From assembly GCF_018139545.1 (NCBI RefSeq), contig NZ_JAGSPJ010000002.1, positions 558,001-622,000 of the forward strand: a stretch of DNA of 64,000 bases, written 5' to 3'. A program made the position numbers and the translations under genes. Positions 10,957 to 20,588 of this stretch are shown here, piece by piece. Within the stretch, counting starts at the first letter, position 1, and each line of letters starts with the position of its first letter. The stretch is from Affinundibacterium fentianense (lineage in GTDB: Bacteria > Pseudomonadota > Gammaproteobacteria > Burkholderiales > Burkholderiaceae_D). Below the pieces are notes generated by a model, which was not told the origin of the DNA, did no database searches, and worked only from the letters and a program-made list of their open reading frames with translations.

Positions 10957-12822
10957 ATGCCTTATAACAGCAAACCAATTCATCAAAAGTCCAAACAAAC
11001 GTTCTTCAAGTCAAAATGGTCCACAGGTATTGCGCTTGCGATAAGCATGCTCGGAGTACCCTCTGTCAACGCCCTTACGCCGGGCTCAGGCACTGATCAA
11101 ACGATGCTTGCCCCATCTTCTACACAATCGAATATCGCAGAAAAAAATTTCAAGGCAATCTATCAACGTGAAGCTGCATTCCGTAATAAAGAATTTCCGG
11201 GTCGCCGCGCGGCGGATGATGAAGATGAAATTACGCAGGCCGATTACAGCGATACAGCTGAACGTCGACGACTGAAAGTTTGGCAGAGTTTTTCAGATGA
11301 ACTCAAACAGATCGATATCAAACAACTCTCCACTGAATCGCAGATTAATTTTAAGATTTTTTCGGACCAAATTCGCAATCGTATAGATGCCACGAAATTG
11401 GATGCACATCTATTAACATTTAATTCAGACAGCCAATTCTGGGCAAGCGCAGCAGGCGCAGCAGATGCGACGCGTTGCGTTAATTTGAAAGCATGCGAGC
11501 GGTATTTGAAGCAGCTGAGCAGCATTCCCCACACTTTTCAACAAAAGATCGACCTAATGAAGTTAGGTATTGCACGTGGCATGACGATGCCACAAGTCGT
11601 ATTAACAGGTCGCGACGCCAGTATTGAACGACACATTGTGAGTGACATCAATGAAAGCGTATTTTATCGAGCATTCAAACATTTGCCCAATAACATTCCC
11701 TCGCAACAACAGTCCGAAATACAGGGGCGCGCGCGCAAGCTCATTGTCGATAAAATCATTCCAGCTTACCAAAATTTGCTACAGTTTATCCGTAACGAAT
11801 ACATGCCCAAGGCACGCAAGACCATCGCAGCATATGACCTACCTAACGGCAAGGCTTTCTATGCGGCACAGATTTTTGAATACACAACTCTAGAAACTAG
11901 CCCTGAAGATATCCATGCAATTGGGCTTTCTGAAGTCACGCGAATTCGCCACGAGATGGAGCAGATCATTCGTGATTTAAAATTTTCTGGAGACTTTAAA
12001 GCTTTTCTCCATTTTCTCCGAACAGACCCACAATTTTATGCAAAGACCCCCCATGAATTGCTGGCAGAGGCTTCGTACTGGGCAAAAAAATCTGATGGGC
12101 TATTGATCCGCTATTTTGGAAAATTGCCGCGCAAACCCTATGGAATACAAGCGGTCCCAGCAGACATTGCACCCACTTACACCGCAGGTCGCTATGCTGG
12201 CAGCGGTGACGCGAATCGTCCGTCAAACTATTGGGTCAATACGTCATTACTTGACCAGCGGCCGATTTGGGCATTGCCAGCTTTGACTTTACACGAAGCG
12301 GTTCCCGGCCATCATTTGCAAATTGCACTCGCAGGGGAACAAGCAGAGCAACCCGAGTTTCGACGAAATGCCTATATTTCTGCCTTTGGTGAAGGTTGGG
12401 CTTTGTATGCAGAACATCTGGGGGTAGAAATGGGATATTACGAGACACCTTACCACCACTTCGGACGATTAGTATATGAAATGTGGCGAGCGTCGCGTTT
12501 AGTCGTTGACACCGGCATGCATGCAAAAGCTTGGTCACGTGATCAAGCATTACAGTTCATGCGCGACAACACAGCACTTTCCGAACATGAGATCACGACC
12601 GAAATTGATCGTTACATCTCTTGGCCTGGACAAGCTTTGGCCTATAAACTAGGGGAACTAAAAATTCGAGAAATGCGTGAAAAGACAGCCGCTATTTTGG
12701 GCGAAAAATTTGAAATCAAAGCGTTTCACGATAAATTATTAAGCTTAGGGTCTGTACCTTTATCCATTCTTGAAACGGAAATGCTATTGTGGGCGAACAC
12801 ACTGAAATCATCACAAAAATAG
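10957..12822 (+). CDS. DUF885 family secreted protein (putative metallopeptidase)
   Basis: Secreted DUF885 protein of 621 residues. The ATG at 10957 has GGAG 7 bases upstream. A signal peptide of about 40 residues is visible: basic n-region, hydrophobic STGIALAISMLG, then a likely cleavage after VNA. The DUF885 signature HEAVPGHH lies at about residues 446-453. It resembles a zinc HExxH motif with an insertion and is followed by a downstream EGWALYAEHLG helix that could give the third metal ligand. Family members are generally regarded as peptidases; the substrate is unknown. It converges on the S9 peptidase gene across a shared terminator. Confidence 0.85.
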   Translation: MPYNSKPIHQKSKQTFFKSKWSTGIALAISMLGVPSVNALTPGSGTDQTMLAPSSTQSNIAEKNFKAIYQREAAFRNKEFPGRRAADDEDEITQADYSDTAERRRLKVWQSFSDELKQIDIKQLSTESQINFKIFSDQIRNRIDATKLDAHLLTFNSDSQFWASAAGAADATRCVNLKACERYLKQLSSIPHTFQQKIDLMKLGIARGMTMPQVVLTGRDASIERHIVSDINESVFYRAFKHLPNNIPSQQQSEIQGRARKLIVDKIIPAYQNLLQFIRNEYMPKARKTIAAYDLPNGKAFYAAQIFEYTTLETSPEDIHAIGLSEVTRIRHEMEQIIRDLKFSGDFKAFLHFLRTDPQFYAKTPHELLAEASYWAKKSDGLLIRYFGKLPRKPYGIQAVPADIAPTYTAGRYAGSGDANRPSNYWVNTSLLDQRPIWALPALTLHEAVPGHHLQIALAGEQAEQPEFRRNAYISAFGEGWALYAEHLGVEMGYYETPYHHFGRLVYEMWRASRLVVDTGMHAKAWSRDQALQFMRDNTALSEHEITTEIDRYISWPGQALAYKLGELKIREMREKTAAILGEKFEIKAFHDKLLSLGSVPLSILETEMLLWANTLKSSQK

Positions 12823-12900
12823 TAGGCGATGTCCAACAATGACGCATCCAACTACGTGCGAATGACGCGATCTATCTTATTAATTTAGATTTAATAAATA

Positions 12901-12943
12901 AAAAAGCCATGTCCTCTCTATCGATAAGAAACATGGCTTTTTT
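12901..12943 (+). terminator. Bidirectional Rho-independent terminator
   Basis: Long stem (AAAAAGCCATGT at 12901-12912 paired with ACATGGCTTTTT from 12931) with an 18-base loop and T-runs on both strands. It lies between the convergent DUF885 and S9 peptidase genes and can stop transcription from both sides. Confidence 0.85.
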
Positions 12944-12981
12944 CGGATGTTTTTGCTATGAAAACACTTTCTAAAGAACAA

Positions 12982-15945
12982 TTATTTTTGCTTAATTTCT
13001 TCCTTTAAATTTGCACCTTCAACCTTTGTCTCAGCTTTGCTATCGGACTTTACCTCTGGAGCGATGACGAGACTAGCCCTTTCTTTTAAGTGCTCTTCCA
13101 TTTTCAACCAAGCTACGCCCTGCTTCATCCATTCGGGCGCGGCTTTACCCATTAGGTGATGATCGAAAAATTCTTTCATGCGTTGCATGTAATCTTTTTG
13201 ATTTGGTTTTTTCACCAATCCGTGATTTTCACCAGGATATTCCAGCATGATGACGTCTTTGCCTGCACGCCGCAGTGTATTAAAGTACTCAACACCTTGC
13301 GTGTAATCAACTGCGCCATCGGCATCATTCTGCAACATCAGCAACGGTGTCGTCACATTTTTGGCAAAAAACACTGGGCTATTTCTCACATATGCCTCCC
13401 AATGATCATTGTAAGTTCCGAGAAAACGCCCCTGGCTACTTTCAAAAATGGCTTGGTTGGTACTGCCCGAATTCTTATACACCAAACTGTACATGCTGAT
13501 CATATTCGTTAATGCTGCACCGGCAGACGCGGCCTTAAAAGCATCCGTTTGTGTTACCAAGTAAGCAGTTTGGTAGCCGCCCCAGCTGTGTCCTTGCAGA
13601 CCGACACGCTTTGCATCAACAATCCCTGTCGCAATTGCCGCCTGCAACGCGGGTAAAACGCTTTCTTTTGCACTCACCCCTGGATCATTCAAACGATAAG
13701 TGATATCAGGGTTAAATACTGCGTATCCATGACTCGTGTAATAGGCACGATTGAAACCTCCTCCGCCAACTATCGGCGCGGTGTAACTATTTAAACCTTG
13801 GCTCAATTTTTCATAAATATAAACCAGAGTCGGATAAGACTTTCCTTGTTCATAGTTCGCAGGAAGAAATAATGCCCCCTGTAATTTCTTTCCATCTGTC
13901 CCGATATAGTCCACTAAGACGGATGCACCTCCCATTGTGTAGTTTTTTTCCTGACTTTGAAGATCGGTAAGCCGACGGGGATTGGACATCTGAGCATTAC
14001 TCACATACAGGTCGGGCGCGAGATTTGATGTCTCTCTCGACCATACAAGTACTTCTGCTTTTTCAGCTTTCATCAAGCGCCGATAAGCCACCGCATCCCA
14101 CCCAAGACGCTTCACTTTTCCATTCACATCCATTTGCAAGAGTCCGGCTTTCTTGGTCCATTCGCCATACGCACTAAAATATTGGGGTTTTGACAAATCA
14201 ATCCCTTTTTCGTTGGGGTCAAGAACAAATCGACGTTGATATCTCACTTGTTCACGCTTCCCGTCTTCGGTGATTGCAATTGCTTTTCCTCCGTCAACTG
14301 GCATCTTCCAGATATCCCAACCATCGCTCAATAAAACATAACGGCTATCGGTGCTCCAACCGAATGGCGAAACAGGAGGTTTCACCAAATTGTGATCATC
14401 TTCAAGATTCACGAAACTCGTATTCAAACCTTCAGTTAAATTGCGTTGCTTTCCGGTTTCCATTTCAATGCTGAAGAAATGACCGTCTTCGTAATGCAGA
14501 TAGTGGCGACCATCATTCGCCAACGCAAATGTCCAGTTGGCACGCTTCTTCAAAAGGCGACGCTCTCCAGTCTTTAAACTTACCGCATAAACGTCGCTGA
14601 AACGACGCCCATCCATACTAGCTTGGCGTTGATATTCGCTATCGTCTTGTGCTAAGGCCCAATTTCCCATCAACGGAAACGAAACTGAATTCAATTTTTC
14701 GTCCCCAATGCGAACAAACTGATTTTCAGCCAAACGATAGACCGCTGCAGACGATCGTTTCTTATCACTTTCCTGTTGAACTTTTTGTTGAGTGGGCAAT
14801 CGCTTGTCTTGATGATGCCACAACACCAAGTTCACTTTTTCCTCAACTTCATTCTCTTTCTTTTCATCTTTCTGCTTCTTCTTGACATCTTTAATGCCAA
14901 AAGAAATCCAAGAAAAATCTTGACTCCAACGCGGTTGCGCGTCCACTGATACCGTCATATCGAGAGGAAAACCCTTGAGATTTGCTGGGTCTATCAAGGT
15001 TTTAGTGAATTGATCCTTTCCATTTAAACGAAACCCAAGAACACTCCACAATTTGTCGGCATAAAGTTTATCTTCGACCCCTTTTAGAACTGTCAAAGCA
15101 GTTCCTTTTTCATTCCACAGCAATTTTTCATAGACTACGTCGCCATCGTCAAGAACTTGACTGATGCCACTATCAAGAGCGTGAACCACTAAGCCATTTC
15201 CGCTTCTATCATTCGCGTCTATCAAATATGCGAGATATTTTCCTTGATCACTAAATTCAAATTCCGAAACATTACCGACATTCAGCGAGCTACCTGATTG
15301 AAGATTTTTCAAAATGAGATCTGCGCCCTTTACTTTACTGCTCGTGGACGACGAAGGATTCGTCGTTGAATTTGCTGGCACTGCACTCGATGGCGCTCCC
15401 GCAACCGATGCATCTTGCGCGAACTTGTGTATTGCTAACCAACCACCACGATCATTTGCGAAGGCAAACTTTCGAACTTTTTCTATTGTCGTGGACTTCC
15501 CATTGCGCAAGTCAACCAAGGTCATTTTCGTTTGAACAGGCTTCTTTGCCTTCTTAGCCGCATCTTGTTCTTTCTTACTCAAATGACTAGTGAAACCCAC
15601 CCATGTACCATCAGCTGAAAACTCAATTGGCCCTGCACCTTGACCTGTCGAAAAAGAATATTCCTGCGTTCCATTTAACGATTTAACGACAACATTTCCG
15701 TCGCCCTCCGATTCGGCCAAACGCCATGCCGCCCATTGTCCATTTGGTGAGACAACAGCGGTACCAATACTTTTCCAACTGGCCATATCAGCGATTTCTA
15801 TGGGGCGAGCTTTCATTTGCACAGCACTGCTGGCGACGGCCAAGTTTGTATTTGACTTCTCGACTTCCTTCACGCTGGTTTGTGCCACGACATTTGCACT
15901 AGCCAATAACAGCCCGATACTTAAAATTGGGGGAACACAATGCAT
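12982..15945 (-). CDS. S9 family (prolyl oligopeptidase-type) secreted peptidase
   Basis: Serine peptidase of 987 residues with an N-terminal beta-propeller-like region and a C-terminal alpha/beta hydrolase domain. The catalytic serine sits in GHSWGGY near residue 787, followed by the acid in NDADGAVDY (about 876) and the histidine in GENHGL (about 908). The start at 15945 has GGAG 6 bases upstream and yields a clean signal peptide (hydrophobic ILSIGLLLASANVVAQ), so export is likely. The propeller half carries low-complexity Lys/Glu-rich inserts, and the C-terminal tail of about 40 residues is charged. Substrate is unknown; acylaminoacyl- or dipeptidyl-peptidase activity is typical of the family. 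Confidence 0.88.
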   Translation of the reverse strand: MHCVPPILSIGLLLASANVVAQTSVKEVEKSNTNLAVASSAVQMKARPIEIADMASWKSIGTAVVSPNGQWAAWRLAESEGDGNVVVKSLNGTQEYSFSTGQGAGPIEFSADGTWVGFTSHLSKKEQDAAKKAKKPVQTKMTLVDLRNGKSTTIEKVRKFAFANDRGGWLAIHKFAQDASVAGAPSSAVPANSTTNPSSSTSSKVKGADLILKNLQSGSSLNVGNVSEFEFSDQGKYLAYLIDANDRSGNGLVVHALDSGISQVLDDGDVVYEKLLWNEKGTALTVLKGVEDKLYADKLWSVLGFRLNGKDQFTKTLIDPANLKGFPLDMTVSVDAQPRWSQDFSWISFGIKDVKKKQKDEKKENEVEEKVNLVLWHHQDKRLPTQQKVQQESDKKRSSAAVYRLAENQFVRIGDEKLNSVSFPLMGNWALAQDDSEYQRQASMDGRRFSDVYAVSLKTGERRLLKKRANWTFALANDGRHYLHYEDGHFFSIEMETGKQRNLTEGLNTSFVNLEDDHNLVKPPVSPFGWSTDSRYVLLSDGWDIWKMPVDGGKAIAITEDGKREQVRYQRRFVLDPNEKGIDLSKPQYFSAYGEWTKKAGLLQMDVNGKVKRLGWDAVAYRRLMKAEKAEVLVWSRETSNLAPDLYVSNAQMSNPRRLTDLQSQEKNYTMGGASVLVDYIGTDGKKLQGALFLPANYEQGKSYPTLVYIYEKLSQGLNSYTAPIVGGGGFNRAYYTSHGYAVFNPDITYRLNDPGVSAKESVLPALQAAIATGIVDAKRVGLQGHSWGGYQTAYLVTQTDAFKAASAGAALTNMISMYSLVYKNSGSTNQAIFESSQGRFLGTYNDHWEAYVRNSPVFFAKNVTTPLLMLQNDADGAVDYTQGVEYFNTLRRAGKDVIMLEYPGENHGLVKKPNQKDYMQRMKEFFDHHLMGKAAPEWMKQGVAWLKMEEHLKERASLVIAPEVKSDSKAETKVEGANLKEEIKQK

Positions 15946-16063
15946 TGCACACTCCATGGACAATTTAGAAAAAAAAGGGGAATTGAATAAGCAATCGCTT
16001 GAACCGTTAGAAGGCTAAAGCACCGATAAGTTCCTTAGTCTAACCGGCGATGACTAATTCACC

Positions 16064-16918
16064 TCAATCACGACGCCGCATACCAACTTTGACCACGTCT
16101 GCCGGGTAATGTTGGAGATAGGCTTTCCAAATTGCATCGGTGGTTGCCAAGCGCTCAATTTGAGATTTCAAAAAATTTTGCTCAGAGCTCTTGAGAGAGG
16201 TCTTCGAAACGTAGATGCCACTTTCTATCCAGTCCAACTCAGTGACAGTCTCATACCGAACTTTTCCAGCCATTCCTTCAAGACGTTGCTCGGTTTGTAC
16301 CATCCCGTAAAAAAGAGTGGGCGTCATAATTGTGACGTAGTGGGGATTCCCTCGCATGAGTCTTGCAACCGAGACCGAATCCGTTTCAACAATCAATCGT
16401 TTCTGCAGATGCATCGCCTCAACAATCGATCTATACTCAGGACCATAGTCATAGGCACGAACGACAACAAGTTTAAGTTCTTTGCGTTGAAGAAGATCAC
16501 GAAATCGGTGGATCGGCGCTTGCCCAGACTCAACCGAAATGAGCGTGGGTCTCAATTTAATGAATGGAATAAAGTCCCCGATTTTTTGCCGGCGATCGGT
16601 TTTTACCGTGGCGATCAGCAAGTCTGCTTCGCCACGTTCGAACATAATTTCCTGGCGATTCTTAGGTACATGAATGTACGTAAATCGACAATTTGATTTT
16701 TGCTCTATCAAGCTCAGGAAATCGGGAATCATCCCAGAGAATTGATGGTCGCGATACATCACGATGTAACCTGAAATTGCAACTGGTACTTGTATAGGTC
16801 GGGAGCAATTCGCGAACACATCGGATATCGCGCTGGTCCACAGCAAAAGCAATATCAACGCATGCTTGTATGGTACAAACGAGATGAGCTTGCATGCTGA
16901 ACACTTCACTTTGATCAT
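16064..16918 (-). CDS. Orphan periplasmic substrate-binding protein (SBP_bac_3-like)
   Basis: Probable periplasmic solute-binding protein of the family 3 type, 284 residues from the ATG at 16918. A signal peptide is visible (HALILLLLWTSAISDVFA). The mature part begins with ISGYIVMYRDHQFSGMIPDFL and has the pattern of a two-lobed amino-acid-type binding protein, including GEADLLIATVKTDRR. The ribosome site is weak, and an in-frame extension up to 17152 exists, so the start is uncertain. No permease or ATPase gene is adjacent; a sensory or residual role is possible. The roughly 400 bases to the next gene (16919-17315) show nothing recognisable beyond space for two divergent promoters. Confidence 0.7.
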   Translation of the reverse strand: MIKVKCSACKLISFVPYKHALILLLLWTSAISDVFANCSRPIQVPVAISGYIVMYRDHQFSGMIPDFLSLIEQKSNCRFTYIHVPKNRQEIMFERGEADLLIATVKTDRRQKIGDFIPFIKLRPTLISVESGQAPIHRFRDLLQRKELKLVVVRAYDYGPEYRSIVEAMHLQKRLIVETDSVSVARLMRGNPHYVTIMTPTLFYGMVQTEQRLEGMAGKVRYETVTELDWIESGIYVSKTSLKSSEQNFLKSQIERLATTDAIWKAYLQHYPADVVKVGMRRRD

Positions 16919-17315
16919 TCCAGTCTCAAACACAGTGGTCAATTGGTGAAAACGCACAATCAATAGGCGTGTTTCGCGATTGAACACCCCTACTTCGTCG
17001 CTTCTCATCGAAGCGCAAACCAGCGCACACATTGTGCGCCCAAACTTTCTAGACTGCTCAATCATCCATTTAAACATGCAATAAAATTTATACACGGAGC
17101 GAAAAATGTTATGTGAAAACGACAAATTACAAAATAAGCTATGCAAATACATACAAAAGGAACAGGCGTGTCAGACTCTCAGGCATATCGCAAGATACAA
17201 GCTGGTATGCTTTCGAATGACTTTCCTGAGCTTGAAAGCGTCAATGAATCTCATTACGCCAATTTTTGGGCGCAGCCAATTTTGCATTCACCCATTCCTA
17301 TAAAAGGAGAATTTC

Positions 17316-17810
17316 ATGTCGACCACTCGCACTTTCTTTGGAATCCGATTAGCGACCGTATTTTTTTCAATCTGGATTTACAGTACATTTAGCTTCGCGC
17401 AAAATCCCACAGCGACAGTCAATCCCAAATATGATGCTGAAACCGCTAAGAGCTTAGGTGCTGATCAGCGTGGTATGCGCCATTATGTTTTGGTTATTTT
17501 GAAGACTGGACCGAACAAGAACCCAGCAGGCAAAGAGCGAGACGACATGTTTGCCGGACATTTTGCAAACATGAAGCGCTTGGCAGCAGCTGGAAAGTTG
17601 GCGTTAGCGGGCCCTTTTGATGGCGCTGAAGGTTGGCGTGGACTATTTATTTTCGCAGTTAAGGACATTGAGGAAGCGCGGCTGCTTACCGCCACCGACC
17701 CAGTCATCACGAAAGGAGAGATGGTTGCCGAATACCATCCTTGGTATGGCTCAGCTGCTGTAATGGAAGTGGGGCGAATTCATGAAACACTCACGGCCAT
17801 CAATCCTTGA
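17316..17810 (+). CDS. Secreted YCII-domain protein
   Basis: A 164-residue protein with a signal peptide (about residues 1-28, ending FSFAQ) followed by one YCII-related domain: MRHYVLVILKTGPN, then FANMKRLAAAGKLALAGPF, and a C-terminal ARLLTATDPVITKGEMVAEYHPW segment. YCII domains form dimeric ferredoxin-like folds with a conserved His/Asp pair, and most are cytoplasmic, so the export signal is unusual. AAAGGAG lies 8 bases before the ATG. The gene is single and its function unknown. Confidence 0.75.
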   Translation: MSTTRTFFGIRLATVFFSIWIYSTFSFAQNPTATVNPKYDAETAKSLGADQRGMRHYVLVILKTGPNKNPAGKERDDMFAGHFANMKRLAAAGKLALAGPFDGAEGWRGLFIFAVKDIEEARLLTATDPVITKGEMVAEYHPWYGSAAVMEVGRIHETLTAINP

Positions 17811-17850
17811 ACTATCACAAAGCAGCTGACCTGAGCGATTTTATTGCTTA

Positions 17851-18273
17851 TTATCGAACGCGTTCACCATGCTCATTAATCACGATCTCACCGTCTTCTT
17901 TTTGAAAGGCGGTTAATTGACGCGTCGGTAGAATATCGAGTACTAGTTCACAAGGGCGACAAACCTTCGCGCCCATAGAAGTGACAACGATAGGCCGATT
18001 CAATAAAATGGGATGGACAGCTAAGTGATCTAGCAAAGCATCGTCATCCCACTTCGGGTCATCTAGTTGCAGTTCCATGTACACCGCTTCCTTCTGCCGC
18101 ATCATCTCGCGAACGGGCACATTCAGTGTTGATACCAAGTTCTGTAGTTCACTCTTAGTTAATGGCCGTTGTAGATATTCTATGACTTGTGGTTCCACAC
18201 CGGTGTGCCGTATCAAAGCCAATGTATTGCGGGAGGTTCCGCAACGGGGGTTATGATAAATCGTGATATGCAT
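17851..18273 (-). CDS. arsC: Arsenate reductase (glutaredoxin-coupled, ArsC family)
   Basis: Reduces arsenate to arsenite with glutathione and glutaredoxin. The 140-residue protein has the ArsC thioredoxin-like fold signature with catalytic Cys11 in HNPRCGTSR, the conserved NRPIVV segment at about residues 91-96, and the GAKVCRP stretch with the oxyanion-binding arginine. Length matches E. coli R773 ArsC. No arsR, arsB or acr3 gene is adjacent, so it may be a stand-alone reductase or a Spx/YffB-like relative, although the HNPRCGTSR loop favours true ArsC. It is convergent with the YCII gene. Confidence 0.9.
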   Translation of the reverse strand: MHITIYHNPRCGTSRNTLALIRHTGVEPQVIEYLQRPLTKSELQNLVSTLNVPVREMMRQKEAVYMELQLDDPKWDDDALLDHLAVHPILLNRPIVVTSMGAKVCRPCELVLDILPTRQLTAFQKEDGEIVINEHGERVR

Positions 18274-18451
18274 TATTCAATTCTTTATAATTAACTACAA
18301 CGATGGAATGAACTCGCGCTATTTGCGCGCGAGCACATTATACGATTGCGTGCCCTGACGTTGATAGTCAATTGCAATTCAATTTGTACGATGCAATTGG
18401 GGTTCGATCGGCGTCCGACAATTTAAGCATCGAAGTAAGTGCAAACTGAAT

Positions 18452-18552
18452 AAAAAAACTCCAATCGTCTATCCGTAATCGTGATGCTCAGTTTATTTGA
18501 TGTATGCATCAATCAAAAAACTCCATCCAAGCAAAGTGTAATTATGATGCTC
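18452..18552. repeat. Imperfect direct repeat upstream of the CphA-like gene
   Basis: Two copies of about 37 bases, at 18453-18489 and 18515-18552. Both begin AAAAAACTCC and end with the pattern GTAAT-(C/T)-(G/A)-TGATGCTC; the middles differ. They lie in the 425-base stretch between arsC and the 18699 gene, which holds no other feature I recognise. They may be regulator sites for the downstream operon. Confidence 0.45.
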
Positions 18553-18698
18553 TCGAAGTAGATTAAAGTTATCATAGCGAATGCAACAAAATGAAATTGT
18601 AACCAAGCCCAAAGACTGCTCAAATAGTTGTATAGGATTTCATCCAGAACGCGCCTCCTCGGTTTCAGACAACATCACAATATCGATCATTGGTTCCT

Positions 18699-20582
18699 AT
18701 GACACATGTAACAAATCAAGCCTTGCCCCTCCTTCAATTTGCCGCAGGACTGCATTCATACCCCGGTTTTGCGTACGGACATAAGCAAGCTTCTATCTCG
18801 AGCGTGTTGAAAATCAATAAATCAATCAACATTGCAATACCATCGAGACTTGAACAACTCAATCAACAAATCGCAGAAAATCTAAAGGCGCCGGTGCCTG
18901 AATTAAATTCGTCAGACGATGACAACATCATGCACAGCATCTGGCATTGGGTTCAAACCATACAGATCGCCGCAGAACATCCTGTATGGGGAAGACCCTA
19001 CACCGAACGTTCCAATAAAAATATTGAACCCGTTTTCCTTTTTAGTTTTCCTTGCTTCCACCATGAATCGTGCACGGCAACACTGAAACTAGTCATCAAC
19101 ACATTTAATCTCGCGTTCTCTACATTAGAGATCTCGCCTGATTTTTATGAGCACCATTTTCTGACGAAGGCACTGGAGCTAATTGAGCAAATCAAGCGAT
19201 ATCACCTCAAGGGTTTCAATCCGATTCATTTTTTGACCGCAGCATTCGAATTGAATACTCCGGTGATTTTCCTCTACCGAAATGTTATGCAATTTGGTCA
19301 GGGAATCAATGCGAGAGTGATGAATAGCTCGTTTAGCGAGAAGACACCCGTTGTCGGTGTGCAGCTGGCCCGCGACAAACTCGCTTGTTCACATTTGCTG
19401 CGTATGGCCGGTTTGCCAGTCGCGGAGCACGTTATGGTGCGCACACTTGACTCTGCACTTTTAGCGGCCGCGCAACTCGGTTTTCCTGTGGTTGTAAAAC
19501 CAGCAGACTCAGATGGCGGTCGCGGTGTTTCAGCGCATTTACGCGACGAACTCGCTGTAAAAGACGCCTATGGAAAGGCATTAGAGTTTTCGAATAATAT
19601 TTTGGTCGAAAAACATATCTTCGGTAAAGACTATCGAGTCCATGTTGTACACGGAAAAGTGCAAACAGTCCTCGAGCGCGAGCCAGGTGGTGTTCGTGGT
19701 GATGGCCTATCCACTGTCCGTCAATTGATCGAAAAACAGAATGATGAAAGAAAGCACGCGACCGACGACAGACGTTATTTGCATCCGATTCATATTGACC
19801 ATGAAGTTGACACGATGCTTGCAGAAATTGGCTTAAATCAGCAAAGTATTCCGAGCAAAGACCAATTTATTCGCCTGCGCGCAGCGTCAAATGTTGCTAG
19901 TGGGGGAATACCCGTCATTGTCGATAAAATCAAAATGCATCCAGACAATTGCGCTTTGGTCGAACGAGCCACCGATATTCTTCGTCTTGATATTGCCGGT
20001 GTCGATTTACTTATTCCTGATATCAGCGTTTCTTGGCTGACCTCTGGTGCTGCAATCTGTGAAGTGAATGCACAACCACAAATGCATACAACAATGCACA
20101 AACCGACATTGCAGGCTTTGCTTGGTGAAAGAAATGGGCGAATTCCATGCTTTATTTATTTATCCAGTGCGCCTAACAAAAAAACTATCCAAGAGATTGT
20201 CGACGCAATGCGACCCTTTGGGACAGGTATTGGCGTCGCAACCCAAGATACTGGGACACTCGATGAGCTCTGTCTACTGAAAGGCCATAACTCGGTATTT
20301 GAACACGCTCGAGGACTACTAATCGACCCACATTTGCGTGCTCTTCTTATTGTCGTCGATGAACGTGATTCTGGTATTTTAAAATCAGGCTGGCCAATCG
20401 ATATGTGCGACTACCTTTTTATCGACCATTCTGAGCCAAGTCTCAACCGTAAGAAATATTTATCATTTACAAATGGAATTGAAGTACGACAAAAGCTGGA
20501 ACTGACAAATGAGCATGCGAACCCTATCAAACAAAGCGTTATGCAAGCAATGTCCAATACACTAACTGCTGGGCACGCTTAA
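18699..20582 (+). CDS. Cyanophycin synthetase-like ATP-grasp ligase with degenerate Mur-ligase region
   Basis: A 627-residue protein resembling the first two-thirds of cyanophycin synthetase (CphA). Residues 60-200 match the CphA N-domain in pattern. The ATP-grasp domain follows, with VGVQLARDK, Lys267 in VVVKPADSDGGRG, VEKHIFGKDYRVHVV and the metal-binding EVNAQP (Glu455, Asn457). The tail (about 482-590) still aligns with the start of the CphA Mur-ligase domain (GRIP...), but the Walker A loop is lost (SSAPNKKT at 489-496 instead of GTNGKTTT) and the rest of the domain is missing. This is the layout reported for CphA2, which polymerises beta-Asp-Arg dipeptides. The start is uncertain (ATG at 18699, no clear ribosome site; TTG at 18690). 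A methyltransferase gene follows after 6 bases. Confidence 0.75.
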   Translation: MTHVTNQALPLLQFAAGLHSYPGFAYGHKQASISSVLKINKSINIAIPSRLEQLNQQIAENLKAPVPELNSSDDDNIMHSIWHWVQTIQIAAEHPVWGRPYTERSNKNIEPVFLFSFPCFHHESCTATLKLVINTFNLAFSTLEISPDFYEHHFLTKALELIEQIKRYHLKGFNPIHFLTAAFELNTPVIFLYRNVMQFGQGINARVMNSSFSEKTPVVGVQLARDKLACSHLLRMAGLPVAEHVMVRTLDSALLAAAQLGFPVVVKPADSDGGRGVSAHLRDELAVKDAYGKALEFSNNILVEKHIFGKDYRVHVVHGKVQTVLEREPGGVRGDGLSTVRQLIEKQNDERKHATDDRRYLHPIHIDHEVDTMLAEIGLNQQSIPSKDQFIRLRAASNVASGGIPVIVDKIKMHPDNCALVERATDILRLDIAGVDLLIPDISVSWLTSGAAICEVNAQPQMHTTMHKPTLQALLGERNGRIPCFIYLSSAPNKKTIQEIVDAMRPFGTGIGVATQDTGTLDELCLLKGHNSVFEHARGLLIDPHLRALLIVVDERDSGILKSGWPIDMCDYLFIDHSEPSLNRKKYLSFTNGIEVRQKLELTNEHANPIKQSVMQAMSNTLTAGHA

Positions 20583-20588
20583 TTTCTT

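Noticed and set aside
18581..18784. A 67-codon plus-strand frame overlapping the start of the CphA-like gene in another frame
   Set aside because: No ribosome site or recognisable motif; it overlaps the better-supported frame.
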